This document shows, in pieces, positions 8,327-17,391 of a stretch of DNA of 64,000 nucleotides (the first letter of the stretch is position 1; every line of letters begins with the position of its first letter). Location: NCBI RefSeq assembly GCF_009690905.1, contig NZ_VOSW01000040.1, positions 21,353 through 85,352 of the forward strand. Direction: 5' to 3'. The notes beneath the pieces were generated by a model. The model worked only from the letters and a program-made list of their open reading frames with translations, made no database searches and was not told where the DNA came from. A program made the translations under genes and the position numbers. The stretch comes from Paraburkholderia madseniana (GTDB lineage Bacteria; Pseudomonadota; Gammaproteobacteria; Burkholderiales; Burkholderiaceae).

Positions 8327-9535
8327 TCATTCACCAAGCGCGAGCGCGCGCTTGCGTCGCAACAGCGCCGAGCCGAGCGACACCGCCACGCCGATGCAGC
8401 CCATCGCCACTGAAAGCGCCACGATCAGCAAGCCGGTCTGTGCGCGCGCCGAAAACACCCCGACCAGCAAACCGGCGAGTGGTTGCGTCATGTTGTTCAA
8501 CAGGATCACCGCGCCGGTTGTCTTGCCGTAGTCCTCGGGCGGAATGATTTTCTGCCTTGCGCTGCGGATGTAGACATTGAACATCTTGTCGAAGCCGACA
8601 ATCAGCAGGAAGCCGAGTGCATAGCCCCAGGGCGCCGCACTCGCGCCGGCGATCACGCCGCCGGCACAGATTGAAATGAACGCGACCCGGCCGAGTGTCT
8701 GCGCAGGCCAGGTGTTACGCGCGATCGTCAGGAGAATCAGCACCGTCGCCACGGCGCCTGCGGTTTGCAGGCCGGCATAGTAGCGGTTCGATTGCGCGTG
8801 AAAGCCGGTCACCATCGCAGCGGATGTCGCGAGCGTCACGCCGATCACCAGATTTTCGGCTGCGGCGAGCAGCACGACTTTTTTCAGGCCGGGCAGTACC
8901 AGCACATGGCGCAGCGCGATGCGCAGGGGCATCGTCCAGTGACCCGGCGCAGTGGGAGGTGGATCACCGGCGCGGAAACCGCTGGTGTGTTGCCACAGCA
9001 TCAGCGCCGCATCGGCAAGCAGAAACAGCACGCCCGTTGCGCCGACCACCCACTCCCAGCGCCACAAGCCGAGCAGCAGTGCGGCCAGCATCGGGCCGAG
9101 TACGAAACCCAACTGGTCGGCCAACTGCGAGTAGGCGAGGACACGCTGGAATTGCTGAGTGCTGAAGATTTGCGGCAGCATCACTTCGCGAGCGACCAGC
9201 CCCTGGCTTGTGAGTACACCGCACAATGCCGACAGCGCGATCAACCAGCCGATGCCGCCAAACAGCACATACGCCAGCACGCCGCCGAAACACACCAGTG
9301 CTCGCACGGTCTGGCTCACGCGCATCAGCTTGAGCGGCGAGATCCGGTCGCACAAGGCGCCGAAGAAGGGAAAGACCAGGTAACGCGGCAGGGTTTCGAT
9401 AAAAAACGCGAGACCTGACCACGAGACCTGGTGCGTCGTCTGAAACACGACGAGTGGAACGAGGAACAGCAGGACCTGATCGGCGAGACGCGCGACAAAC
9501 AGCGAGCAGAAGAAAGCCTGATGGTTGACGCGCAC
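8327..9535 (-). CDS. Major facilitator superfamily transporter
   Basis: 402 residues with about 12 hydrophobic segments starting MRVNHQAFFCSLFVARLADQ. The loop between helices 2 and 3 contains GALCDRISPLKLMR, the MFS motif-A region (G-x-x-x-D-R-x). The overall pattern resembles the EntS-like/MFS_3 drug and siderophore exporters. No substrate can be inferred from the neighbours, which are a VOC protein upstream and the convergent transglutaminase downstream. Confidence 0.85.
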   Translation of the reverse strand: MRVNHQAFFCSLFVARLADQVLLFLVPLVVFQTTHQVSWSGLAFFIETLPRYLVFPFFGALCDRISPLKLMRVSQTVRALVCFGGVLAYVLFGGIGWLIALSALCGVLTSQGLVAREVMLPQIFSTQQFQRVLAYSQLADQLGFVLGPMLAALLLGLWRWEWVVGATGVLFLLADAALMLWQHTSGFRAGDPPPTAPGHWTMPLRIALRHVLVLPGLKKVVLLAAAENLVIGVTLATSAAMVTGFHAQSNRYYAGLQTAGAVATVLILLTIARNTWPAQTLGRVAFISICAGGVIAGASAAPWGYALGFLLIVGFDKMFNVYIRSARQKIIPPEDYGKTTGAVILLNNMTQPLAGLLVGVFSARAQTGLLIVALSVAMGCIGVAVSLGSALLRRKRALALGE

Positions 9536-9596
9536 CGTTCATGTCCCGCCGTTTATGGGTCGAGACCGATCCTATCAAAGATCGAAGGGCCGCGGC

Positions 9597-10073
9597 TTAT
9601 TGCGCGCCGCACCCCGCGCCTTGCATGCCTTCCTGAATCTGTTCCGGGGTCAGGTCGCGCTTGTGCGTGGCGAGCGACCAACTGTGGCCGAACGGGTCCT
9701 TCAACTGGCCGTAGCGGTCGCCCCAGAACATGTCGGCAAGCGGCATGGCGACGGTCGCGCCGGCCTCGACGGCCTGCTTGAAACTGGCGTCGACGTCTTC
9801 CACGTAGTAATGAATCGTGACCGGCGTGCCTTTCAGCGCGTTCGGGCCCAGTGCGTTGTGGTCGGGCCATTCGTCGGTCAGCATCAGCGTGGAGTCGCCG
9901 ATCTTCAGGCTGGCGTGCATCACTTTGCCGCCCGGCCCGGGCAGGCGGTATTCCTCGACGGCGTTGAAAGCCTTGGTGTAGAACGCGATGGCTTCCGCGG
10001 CGTTGGCGCAAATCAGATACGGGGTAAGCGAGTGCATCCCGTCCGGGATCGGTTTGACAGCGGCGCTGGACAT
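9597..10073 (-). CDS. VOC-superfamily protein, PhnB/YdeI-like glyoxalase fold
   Basis: 158 residues from ATG 10073, which has AAGGAG eight bases upstream. The sequence HSLTPYLICANAAEAIAFYTKAF and the C-terminal DMFWGDRYGQLKDPFGHSW are characteristic of PhnB-like vicinal-oxygen-chelate proteins; the final GHSW supplies a typical metal or active-site position. The fold occurs in glyoxalases, dioxygenases and antibiotic-binding proteins, and members of this branch mostly lack known function. It probably acts as a cytoplasmic dimer. Confidence 0.85.
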   Translation of the reverse strand: MSSAAVKPIPDGMHSLTPYLICANAAEAIAFYTKAFNAVEEYRLPGPGGKVMHASLKIGDSTLMLTDEWPDHNALGPNALKGTPVTIHYYVEDVDASFKQAVEAGATVAMPLADMFWGDRYGQLKDPFGHSWSLATHKRDLTPEQIQEGMQGAGCGAQ

Positions 10074-10222
10074 GACGGCGACTCCTTGAAGTAACAGGTT
10101 CGTGAGTTGAAAGACCGGCTGCGTGAGCCAGGCCTTCAACGTTACGACGAGCGCAGCACCGTTGAATCGACACTCCGGGAAAAATATTTTTTAAGCACGC
10201 CCGTGCGGTGCGATACGGTGCC

Positions 10223-11875
10223 TCAGCCGGCTGGATTGTCGTCGTCCGGTGGCGCGGCGGGTGTGGAAGGGGTCGCCGGCGTCGCCGCGCCACCGCCCGG
10301 CGCGCCGAGGATGCTGATCTGGAACGTCGGGGTCGCCGCAAGCGATTGCAAGGTCGCATCTTCCGGGATGTGCTCGAACAGCGGCAGGATCACCGAGCCG
10401 CCGATCACCGCGCGCCGGCTATTGTCGGCCGGACGCAAGCCCCACACATCCTGGTAGACCACCGGCACCGCGCTGCCGTTGCGGGTCGTGTTGCCGATGT
10501 ACAGCATCACATGGCCGCCAATGTAGATCAGCGTGCGCAACGGTTCACCGTGCTGAGCGAGGTAGTCGAGCCGTTGTGCCGGCGTCGACGCGGACAGATC
10601 GATCATGCGTCCGGCGCGCATCTGCGTCGACGAATGGCGCGGCAGCCACACGCCGAACGCCGCGAAGATGCTTTGCAGCTCCGACGAACAGTCGTTGTAG
10701 AGGCCGCTATTGCCCCAGCCGTACGGCCGACCGATCAGCGTTTTCATCAACATCGCCAGATGCCGCGGGGTGGCGGCGAGCGGCATCGGGGCAATCTGGG
10801 CATCGCTCAGTTGGGCGGTGCGGATGACCGCGTGGCCGTCCACATCGCGGGCCGGGACGAAGAGTTTGCGGGAGGCGGGGGCGTCGGTGGCTTCGCTCGC
10901 GGGTTGATTTGCATGTGGTGCGGGCCGCGTCGCGTGGTCCGGGGCGAGCGGCAGCAGCGTGCCGGCGGGCGCGTCGAAGCGGAACACGCCGCGGCTGTCG
11001 CGCACCGGCGCCGAAGCGACTATTACGGCGCCCAGCGACTTCGCGGTGGCGGCGCGCCACGTGTCGACGAAGGTGTCGTCAGTCAGGCCGACGCCTTCGC
11101 TGCGCACCCAGCCTTGCACGTCGGGCGTCTGCACATAGCGCCACGCGCCGTCGATGCTGCTGCCCAGCACATACAGCGGCGTGCCTGGACGTACTGCGGA
11201 GATCTGCAGGTTGTCGAAAGGATAGCCTTCGCCGGCAAGGCGGTGATCGTAGAACGACGGGTCCATGGTCGGCAGTTCGCGCACCATCAGGTTGCTGGTG
11301 GCGATCGCGCGGCGCTCGGGCTGGTAGGCGGCCGCCTGCGTGAACTGGCCGACGTTCATGTTTTGCGCGATCGCTTCGATCCACGCCTTGTCGTGCGGCC
11401 GGAAATTCTCGCCATAGCCGAGCGCCGCGCCGCTCTTGCCGGTGTTGTCGAACTTGTCGATGCGGCGCTGCTGCAGCGCGACAATGTCCGCGCCTTGCTG
11501 GCGATAGACGCGCATCGCCACGTAAGCGGAATTCCATGGAGACGGCGCGGTCGTGCCGGTGCCGAAATAGCGCGCGTAGAGAGCGCTGAAGTGCGCCTGC
11601 TGATCCGCCGGGTTCAGGAACGGCCGGTCGTAGCCGGGGCTGTCCGGTTCTAGCCAGTGATCGACGTTCTGGTCGTAATTGGCGATCGGGAACAGTGCGA
11701 CCGTGTCGACGCTCGCGTGAGCGTCGCGGGTCGGCGACGGATTGCTGCAGGCGGCGAAGGTAGCGGCGGCTGCGAGGGCGGCGCATAGCGTGGCGGCACG
11801 GCGGGCGTGCGGCAATCGGGCGGCCACGCGAGTGACCAAGCGTGCGGCAAAGCGGGGCAGGACGGCGACAGGCAT
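10223..11875 (-). CDS. SH3b/NlpC-P60 peptidase, predicted lipoprotein
   Basis: About 550 residues from ATG 11875; start choice is tentative because no good ribosome site was found. A hydrophobic stretch (LCAALAAAATFAAC) ends in a lipobox-like FAAC, predicting a lipoprotein. The middle carries an SH3b-type region (PGTPLYVLGSSIDGAWRYVQ and VQGWVRSEGV). The C-terminal third is an NlpC/P60 domain: PYGWGNSGLYNDCSSELQ supplies the Cys, and GGHVMLYIG the His. The family cleaves peptide bonds in peptidoglycan stem peptides. The final 30 residues are Pro/Ala-rich. It stands alone between the VOC gene and a divergent Mop gene. Confidence 0.85.
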   Translation of the reverse strand: MPVAVLPRFAARLVTRVAARLPHARRAATLCAALAAAATFAACSNPSPTRDAHASVDTVALFPIANYDQNVDHWLEPDSPGYDRPFLNPADQQAHFSALYARYFGTGTTAPSPWNSAYVAMRVYRQQGADIVALQQRRIDKFDNTGKSGAALGYGENFRPHDKAWIEAIAQNMNVGQFTQAAAYQPERRAIATSNLMVRELPTMDPSFYDHRLAGEGYPFDNLQISAVRPGTPLYVLGSSIDGAWRYVQTPDVQGWVRSEGVGLTDDTFVDTWRAATAKSLGAVIVASAPVRDSRGVFRFDAPAGTLLPLAPDHATRPAPHANQPASEATDAPASRKLFVPARDVDGHAVIRTAQLSDAQIAPMPLAATPRHLAMLMKTLIGRPYGWGNSGLYNDCSSELQSIFAAFGVWLPRHSSTQMRAGRMIDLSASTPAQRLDYLAQHGEPLRTLIYIGGHVMLYIGNTTRNGSAVPVVYQDVWGLRPADNSRRAVIGGSVILPLFEHIPEDATLQSLAATPTFQISILGAPGGGAATPATPSTPAAPPDDDNPAG

Positions 11876-12124
11876 GGAGTTCGACGGTGATGGTCCAAGG
11901 GCACGATGATACGGTGTCGCGCGACGGGCGGGGCATTGTGCGTTTGCGGCGCCATGAGTGTATTTACCCAACGTTTATGTGGTTTCATTGAGGTTCGAAT
12001 CGTCAATAGCGCCTGTGCCATACCGCACTTCACGCGCAAGCGGCCGTCCAGGCCGGGCGTTTCTTTATACTCGACACATCGCCTCGAAGCGTCTTTCACG
12101 AGGCTCCACAACCAGGAGAACAAC

Positions 12125-12547
12125 ATGCAAACCAGCGCACGCAATCAATTCGCCGGCGAAGTCGCCGAAGTCAAACACGGTGCCGTGAACGACGAAGTCA
12201 CGTTGCGCACCCAGGACGGTCTTGAGATCGTCGCGATCATCACGCACGGCAGCGCGACGTCGCTCGGCCTCGCTGCCGGCAAGAAGGCCTTTGCGCTGGT
12301 CAAGGCGTCGTCGGTGATCGTGATGGTCGACGTGGCGAAGAGCCAGGTGTCGGCACGCAATTGCATCGCCGGTACCGTGTCGGCGGTGACCAAGGGCGCG
12401 GTGAATTCGGAAGTGACCATCAGCGCGGGCGGCGCGCAGATCGCTGCGATCATCACCAATGAAAGCGTCGACCGCCTCGGCCTCGCGAGCGGCAAAGCGG
12501 CGACGGCGATCTTCAAGGCATCGAGCGTGATCATCGGCGTCGAATAA
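12125..12547 (+). CDS. Tandem Mop/TOBE molybdate-binding protein
   Basis: 140 residues containing two copies of the Mop (TOBE) domain. Repeat 1 is about residues 3-70 (SARNQFAGEVAEVKHGAVNDE) and repeat 2 about 74-140 (SARNCIAGTVSAVTKGAVNSE); each ends in KASSVI. Di-domain molbindins store or buffer molybdate or tungstate in the cytoplasm. AGGAG lies just before the ATG, supporting the start. No mod transporter or molybdoenzyme gene is adjacent. The two halves look like an internal duplication. Confidence 0.9.
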   Translation: MQTSARNQFAGEVAEVKHGAVNDEVTLRTQDGLEIVAIITHGSATSLGLAAGKKAFALVKASSVIVMVDVAKSQVSARNCIAGTVSAVTKGAVNSEVTISAGGAQIAAIITNESVDRLGLASGKAATAIFKASSVIIGVE

Positions 12548-12724
12548 CGATCGATGCATGGCGTTGTTCGCAGGCTTGGCGTCTGGACAACGCTGTCAGG
12601 TCGCACGTAGATCGAACGGAAAGAGGGCAGCATGCGCAGCGCGGCGTGCCGTGAAGGAAACGGCGGCTTGATTTAAACTGCACGCCTCGCTGTTCCTCTT
12701 TCCGCTTTCATTACGGACGCCGTC

Positions 12725-13225
12725 ATGTTCGAAGTCTCCTCCGCCTCGCATCTCCCCAAGGCCGCGCAATACGAAGAACTGGTCGCCCAGGCGCGCGCGC
12801 TGCTCGCCGACGAAACCGACTGGATCGCCAACGCGGCGAATTTCTCCGCGTTCGTGTTCCATTCCCTGAGCGATCTGAACTGGGCCGGTTTCTACTTTCA
12901 CGACGGCCGCGAACTGGTGGTCGGGCCCTTCCAGGGCAAGCCCGCCTGCGTGCGCATTGCGCTCGGCAAGGGCGTGTGCGGTACGGCAGCCCAAACCCGT
13001 CAGACGCAAGTGGTGCGCGACGTGCATGAATTCCCCGGTCATATCGCCTGCGATTCGGCGTCGCAATCGGAAATCGTCGTGCCGCTGGTGGCACCGGACG
13101 GCACGCTGATCGGCGTGTGGGATGTCGACAGCCCGGTCGTCGCGCGCTTCGATGAAGAAGACGCGAAGGGCATGGAAGCGCTGTGCGCGGTGTTTATCGA
13201 AGCCGCGCTGCCGCGCGCATCCTAG
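12725..13225 (+). CDS. msrC: Free methionine-(R)-sulfoxide reductase, GAF-domain type
   Basis: 166 residues, a single GAF domain of the fRMsr/YebR group. Three cysteines lie at the expected places: GKPACVRI, GKGVCGTAA and GHIACDSAS. The family reduces free L-methionine-(R)-sulfoxide using thioredoxin, with a resolving disulfide between these cysteines. The motif DLNWAGFYFHDGRELVVGPF is also typical. The gene is monocistronic by spacing. Confidence 0.9.
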   Translation: MFEVSSASHLPKAAQYEELVAQARALLADETDWIANAANFSAFVFHSLSDLNWAGFYFHDGRELVVGPFQGKPACVRIALGKGVCGTAAQTRQTQVVRDVHEFPGHIACDSASQSEIVVPLVAPDGTLIGVWDVDSPVVARFDEEDAKGMEALCAVFIEAALPRAS

Positions 13226-13397
13226 GCGTTTCAGGCAGAGCTGATCCAGTGGTGCGGTGGCACCCTATGCCTTTTCATACATAGACTAGATGCATTTCAG
13301 GGGATGGGTCGGCGGACCTCGTCCCGCTATCGTTCTCTCCACGCGCTCAAGAAAACACATGAGCGCGACGAACCCCCACCAGGTTTTGGAGACATGC

Positions 13398-14474
13398 ATG
13401 AGTTCCGCCACCGCTACTGCCACCGCCGCCACCACCAGGCCGCTGACATTCCAACGTTCCCCCGCTTTACCCCGCAATTGCACCTTCGATAGCCACGACT
13501 GGGAGATTCTCAGCCGCTACTGGCATCCGGTGGCGTTCGCCGCCGACGTGACCGACAAACCCATCAGCGTGACGCTGCTCGACGAGCCTCTGGTCGTATT
13601 CCGCTCGAACGGCCAACTGGTGAGCGCGCGCGATATCTGTCCACATCGCGGCGCGCCGCTCAGCCAGGGATGGGTCGATAACGGCAATATCGTGTGCCCG
13701 TATCACGGCCTCGCGTACGGCAACGACGGCAAGTGCAAGCACATTCCGTCGCAAACGGACGGCCCGATTCCCGAGCGCTTGCATCTCGTCACGTATGCGA
13801 CGCAGGAAGCTTACGGCCTCGTGTGGGTCTCGCTGGGTGGCGGCACCGAAGCATTGCCTACATTTCCCAACTGGGACGATCCCGACTTCCAGCAGATCCT
13901 GCCGCCCTCGATCGACATCAACGCTTCGGCGGGACGTCAGACCGAAGGCTTCATCGACGTCGCGCATTTCGCGTGGATTCACCACGACAGTTTTGCCGAC
14001 CGGCATAACCCGGTGGTGCCGCAGTATTCGGTCGAACGGCGTGAGCGCGGCATGCACGCGGAGTACGTAAGCACGGTCAGCAACTTCCCGAAATCGATGC
14101 AGCATCGCGCGCCTGAGGGTTATCTGTGGCACCGCTTCTTCGACGTGGATGTGCCGTTCTTTGCGCGCCTGACCGTGCACTTTCCCGAAAATGGCCGCCT
14201 GTCGATCCTGAATGCCGCGAGCCCGGTGTCCGCGCGCAAGACGCGTCTGTTCGTTCCGATCGTGCGCAACTTTGACAAGGATTTGCCGCTCGAGGACGTC
14301 TACGCGTTCAACCGTCAGGTGTTCGAAGAAGATCGTGCGATCGTCGAACAGCAGCGCCCGGAAGATCTGCCGATCGACCGCGCGGCGGAAGCACCGATTC
14401 TCGCCGACCGTTCGTCGGGTGCCTACCGTCGGGCGTTGGCCGAGATCGGCCTTGGCCAGGCCTATGTGCGCTAG
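13398..14474 (+). CDS. Rieske non-haem iron oxygenase, alpha subunit
   Basis: 358 residues from ATG 13398, chosen for the GGAG six bases upstream; an upstream in-frame ATG at 13290 has no such site. The Rieske [2Fe-2S] ligands are Cys81-x-His83 and Cys100-x2-His103 (CPHRGAPLSQ and VCPYHG). The mononuclear iron site is Asp187-x2-His190-x4-His195 in FIDVAHFAWIHH, and a late EDRAIVEQQ motif resembles VanA-type one-component-alpha monooxygenases. Rubredoxin and its reductase follow directly, 49 bases and a 4-base overlap later, suggesting the electron route. No beta subunit or ferredoxin gene is present. The substrate is unknown; O-demethylation or ring hydroxylation are both possible. Confidence 0.92.
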   Translation: MSSATATATAATTRPLTFQRSPALPRNCTFDSHDWEILSRYWHPVAFAADVTDKPISVTLLDEPLVVFRSNGQLVSARDICPHRGAPLSQGWVDNGNIVCPYHGLAYGNDGKCKHIPSQTDGPIPERLHLVTYATQEAYGLVWVSLGGGTEALPTFPNWDDPDFQQILPPSIDINASAGRQTEGFIDVAHFAWIHHDSFADRHNPVVPQYSVERRERGMHAEYVSTVSNFPKSMQHRAPEGYLWHRFFDVDVPFFARLTVHFPENGRLSILNAASPVSARKTRLFVPIVRNFDKDLPLEDVYAFNRQVFEEDRAIVEQQRPEDLPIDRAAEAPILADRSSGAYRRALAEIGLGQAYVR

Positions 14475-14523
14475 TTCGCGGTGCGCGTTCGTGATGGGTG
14501 ATTGGTGATTCGGGAGAGAAGTC

Positions 14524-14691
14524 ATGAAAGTATGGGAATGCGTGATCTGCGGCTTTCGCTATGACGAAGCACTAGGTCTGCCGGAAGCGGGCATTGCGCC
14601 GGGCACGCGTTGGGAAGATGTACCGGACGACTGGTTGTGCCCGGACTGCGCGACCGGCAAGCACGACTTTGAAATGCAGGTGATCGCATGA
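14524..14691 (+). CDS. Rubredoxin
   Basis: A 55-residue protein starting MKVWECVICGFRYDEALG. The iron ligands are Cys6, Cys9, Cys39 and Cys42 (ECVICG and LCPDCA), spaced as in classical rubredoxins, with the conserved Trp-Glu-Asp-x-Pro-Asp-Asp-Trp stretch between. It is a one-electron Fe(SCys)4 carrier. GGGAGAGAAG precedes the ATG. The stop codon overlaps the start of the reductase gene (ATGA at 14688-14691), so translation is probably coupled. Confidence 0.95.
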   Translation: MKVWECVICGFRYDEALGLPEAGIAPGTRWEDVPDDWLCPDCATGKHDFEMQVIA

Positions 14692-15878
14692 CGGCCGCTC
14701 AGCATGAGGACAAAGGACAGCCGGTGGTGATCGTCGGCACGGGCATGGCGGGCTATACGGTTGCGCGTGAATTGCGCAAGCTCGATAGCACGGTGCCGAT
14801 CGTGATGATCAGCCGCGACGACGGCAGCTTCTATTCGAAGCCGATGTTGTCGAATGCACTGGCGATGAAGAAAGAGCCGCAGGCGTTGGCGAGTTTCGAC
14901 GCCATGGCGATGGCGGCGCAACTGGGCGCGTGGATTCGTGTCAATCAGCGTGTGGAGCGCATTTTGCCGGCCGAGCACACGCTGGTGGTCGACAATGCGT
15001 TGCTCGGCTACAGCAAGCTGGTGCTGGCCACGGGCGCGGACCCACGGCGCCTGAAGGTGGCGGGTGATGGCGCGGCCGATGTGATGTCGATCAACGACCT
15101 CGGCGATTACGCGCGCTTCAGGTTGGCGCTCACGCGTTGCCGCTCGGTGGCGATTCTGGGCGCGGGTCTGATCGGCTGCGAGTTTGCCAACGATCTGGCA
15201 GCCGCCGGTTATGCGGTCAGTCTGATCGATCCGGCTTCGACGCCGCTGGCGCGCTTGCTCCCGCAAGACGTGGGCGAGATTTTCGCCCGCGCGCTTGACG
15301 ATGGCGGCATCCGTTTTCATCCTGGCCGCAGTGTGGATCGGATCGACCGCCTGTCGGACGGTTACCGGCTGACGTTCGCCGAAGGCGAGCCGATCGTCGC
15401 GGATCTGGTCGTGTCGGCGGTCGGCCTCGTGCCGCGTACGGCGTTGGCCGCTGCTGCGGGTCTTGAGATCGATCAGGGCATTCGAACCGATGCGTGGTGC
15501 CGCACCAGTGCACCGGATATCTACGCACTCGGCGACTGTGCCGCGATCGACGGCAAAGTGCAGCCGTATGTCCTGCCGATCATGCACGCCGCACGAGCGC
15601 TCGCTCGCACCCTGGCCGGGCAGCCGACCCGCGTCGCCTTCCCGGTGATGCCGATTACCGTGAAGACGCCCGCGAGTCCCGCCGTCGTCGTGGCGCCCGA
15701 GGGCGAGGGCGCATGGTCGATCGAAACCGCCGGCGACGCTGCGAAACACGCGGCGCGCGCCGTGTGCCGGCATGCCACCAGCGAGCGTCCGTTGGGCTTC
15801 GCCTTGCTCGGCGCGGCGATCGAGGGCAAGGCCGCCTTGATCAAGGCCATGACAGAGGGGCCATTAGCGACTAGCTAA
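14688..15878 (+). CDS. FAD-dependent rubredoxin reductase-like NAD(P)H oxidoreductase
   Basis: 396 residues with two Rossmann folds: the FAD-binding VVIVGTGMAGYTVARELRK near residue 12 and the NAD(P)-binding VAILGAGLIGCEFANDLAA near residue 155. A second FAD motif (DIYALGDCAAI) sits near residue 282. There are no redox-active paired cysteines, matching the rubredoxin/ferredoxin reductase branch rather than disulfide reductases. It would transfer electrons from NAD(P)H to the rubredoxin encoded immediately upstream. The C-terminal 100 residues match the small extra domain of RubB/AlkT-like proteins. The operon ends in a strong terminator. Confidence 0.92.
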   Translation: MTAAQHEDKGQPVVIVGTGMAGYTVARELRKLDSTVPIVMISRDDGSFYSKPMLSNALAMKKEPQALASFDAMAMAAQLGAWIRVNQRVERILPAEHTLVVDNALLGYSKLVLATGADPRRLKVAGDGAADVMSINDLGDYARFRLALTRCRSVAILGAGLIGCEFANDLAAAGYAVSLIDPASTPLARLLPQDVGEIFARALDDGGIRFHPGRSVDRIDRLSDGYRLTFAEGEPIVADLVVSAVGLVPRTALAAAAGLEIDQGIRTDAWCRTSAPDIYALGDCAAIDGKVQPYVLPIMHAARALARTLAGQPTRVAFPVMPITVKTPASPAVVVAPEGEGAWSIETAGDAAKHAARAVCRHATSERPLGFALLGAAIEGKAALIKAMTEGPLATS

Positions 15879-15971
15879 CCCATAACAATCTTCCGTCTGA
15901 CCGACCTCACTTTGTGATCGCTCGGTGTTTTAAGGGCCTGTCACCTGCAACACATCCGATGATCGCATTCG

Positions 15972-16002
15972 CGCCGCAAGCTCTGCCTGCGGCGTTTTTT
16001 TT
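15972..16002 (+). terminator. Intrinsic terminator of the Rieske/rubredoxin operon
   Basis: CGCCGCA (15972-15978) pairs with TGCGGCG (15988-15994), and an uninterrupted run of eight T follows (15995-16002). It lies 94 bases after the reductase stop and just before the convergent LysR gene. Confidence 0.92.
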
Positions 16003-16038
16003 ATCTGCTTGAAAGAAGTGCGTGCCGACGGCGAACGC

Positions 16039-16959
16039 TTAGGAAACCAGATCTTTCGCGACGTTGGCGATCAGCCTGCGCAGCCAGATCGCGGCGACGC
16101 TGCGATGCGTGCGGTCGTGCCAGAGTTGATAGTAGGTGAGCGCCTGCGGCTCGCCGGGAATCGGCTCGATACGCAGCGGCAGCATCTTGGTGTAGTGCGT
16201 GGCGAGCGCACGCGTGGTGGTGAACAGCAGATTGGAACGCGCTAAAACGTAGGGCGCCATGCCGAAGTAGGGCAGAGTCGTAGTGACGGTGCGCGACAGG
16301 CCATTGCGCGCGAGTTCGACATCGACCGTGCCCCACGACGTCGTGTTGTACGTCATCACCGCCAGATGTTCCGCCTCTTCGTAGACGGGCTTGCTAAGCC
16401 GCCCCGGCTTGACGGGGTGACCGTTGCGCATCAGACACACCAGTTCGTCCTTGCACAGCGGCTGCAAATGTAGATGCTCCGGTGGCGTGCTCCAGTTGCC
16501 GATCACCAGATCGAGAAAGCCGCTTTCCAGGCCGTGTTCGTAGCCGCCGTCCACCATCATCAGATGCCTGAACTCGAGCTTCGCACCGGGCGCTTCGCGA
16601 TGAAACGCATCGACCACGGCGGGGACGAAGAACGCATCGAGATAATCCGGCGAGCCGATCCGAAAGGTCTGGCTGGTGGTGGCCGGATTGAACGACGTGG
16701 TGGGATGCAGAATGGCCGCGATATTGTTCAGCGCCTGCGCCGTGGGTTCGATCAGCGTGAGCGCGTGCGCGGTGAGAACCATCCGGCTGCCGCTGCGCAC
16801 CAGCAGCGGATCGCCGGTCATGTCGCGCAGTTTGCGCAGCGCCACGCTGACGGTCGGCTGCGATTGTCCGAGCAACGTTGCGGTGCGCGACACGCTCGAT
16901 TCGGTCAGAAGCGTGTGCAGCACCTTGAGAAGGTGCGAATCGATGACTTCCTTGGACAT
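16039..16959 (-). CDS. LysR-family transcriptional regulator
   Basis: 306 residues with the N-terminal winged helix-turn-helix (SRTATLLGQSQPTVSVALRK, about residues 24-43), then the effector-binding domain (TFRIGSPDYLDAFFVPAVVD onward). Its N-terminus and effector domain resemble NodD/NahR-like aromatic-responsive members. It converges on the Rieske operon rather than diverging from it, so it may control that operon from a distance or itself. A palindrome lies upstream at 17034-17049. Confidence 0.9.
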   Translation of the reverse strand: MSKEVIDSHLLKVLHTLLTESSVSRTATLLGQSQPTVSVALRKLRDMTGDPLLVRSGSRMVLTAHALTLIEPTAQALNNIAAILHPTTSFNPATTSQTFRIGSPDYLDAFFVPAVVDAFHREAPGAKLEFRHLMMVDGGYEHGLESGFLDLVIGNWSTPPEHLHLQPLCKDELVCLMRNGHPVKPGRLSKPVYEEAEHLAVMTYNTTSWGTVDVELARNGLSRTVTTTLPYFGMAPYVLARSNLLFTTTRALATHYTKMLPLRIEPIPGEPQALTYYQLWHDRTHRSVAAIWLRRLIANVAKDLVS

Positions 16960-17033
16960 GAAAAGCGGGACCCTGTTTCGTGCGGATCCATGCAGTGGGG
17001 CAGCGGTTTTTTATCTAAGGATCGCGAGCGAAA

Positions 17034-17049
17034 TATATCGATGGATATA
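17034..17049. promoter_or_regulatory. Palindrome in the 16960-17391 intergenic stretch
   Basis: The 432 bases between the LysR gene and the divergent PAS-GGDEF-EAL gene hold no gene I can support. A perfect dyad TATATC-GATG-GATATA sits 75-90 bases before the LysR start. AT-rich dyads at this distance are common LysR autoregulatory sites, but the exact T-N11-A motif is not obvious. It could serve either divergent gene. Confidence 0.3.
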
Positions 17050-17391
17050 GCGGTCGTCAATCCGGCGAAGCCCTGTGCGAAGGCGTCGAAGGCCGGTGTA
17101 CGTTGAGTCATGGGACGCGGGGTATCCCGGTAATAGCGAGCGCTTTATGATGTGCTCGATGACGGGCATGCGGCTGCCGGAATCGGGGAATACACCGAGG
17201 GAAACGATTGCGGCGAGGAACGTGCGGCCGGTGCGGTGGACCCGGCCAGGAAAGCCGCTATCATACGAACGTTACCCGGCGGATCGGACCGAAACCGCCG
17301 GGTTTGCCGGTTGCGCCGTGCGCGTCAGGAAGAAAGCTCACCCGCTTTCCTCATTCGCTTTTAACACCCAGGAAAATCAAAGGCCGGCGCG

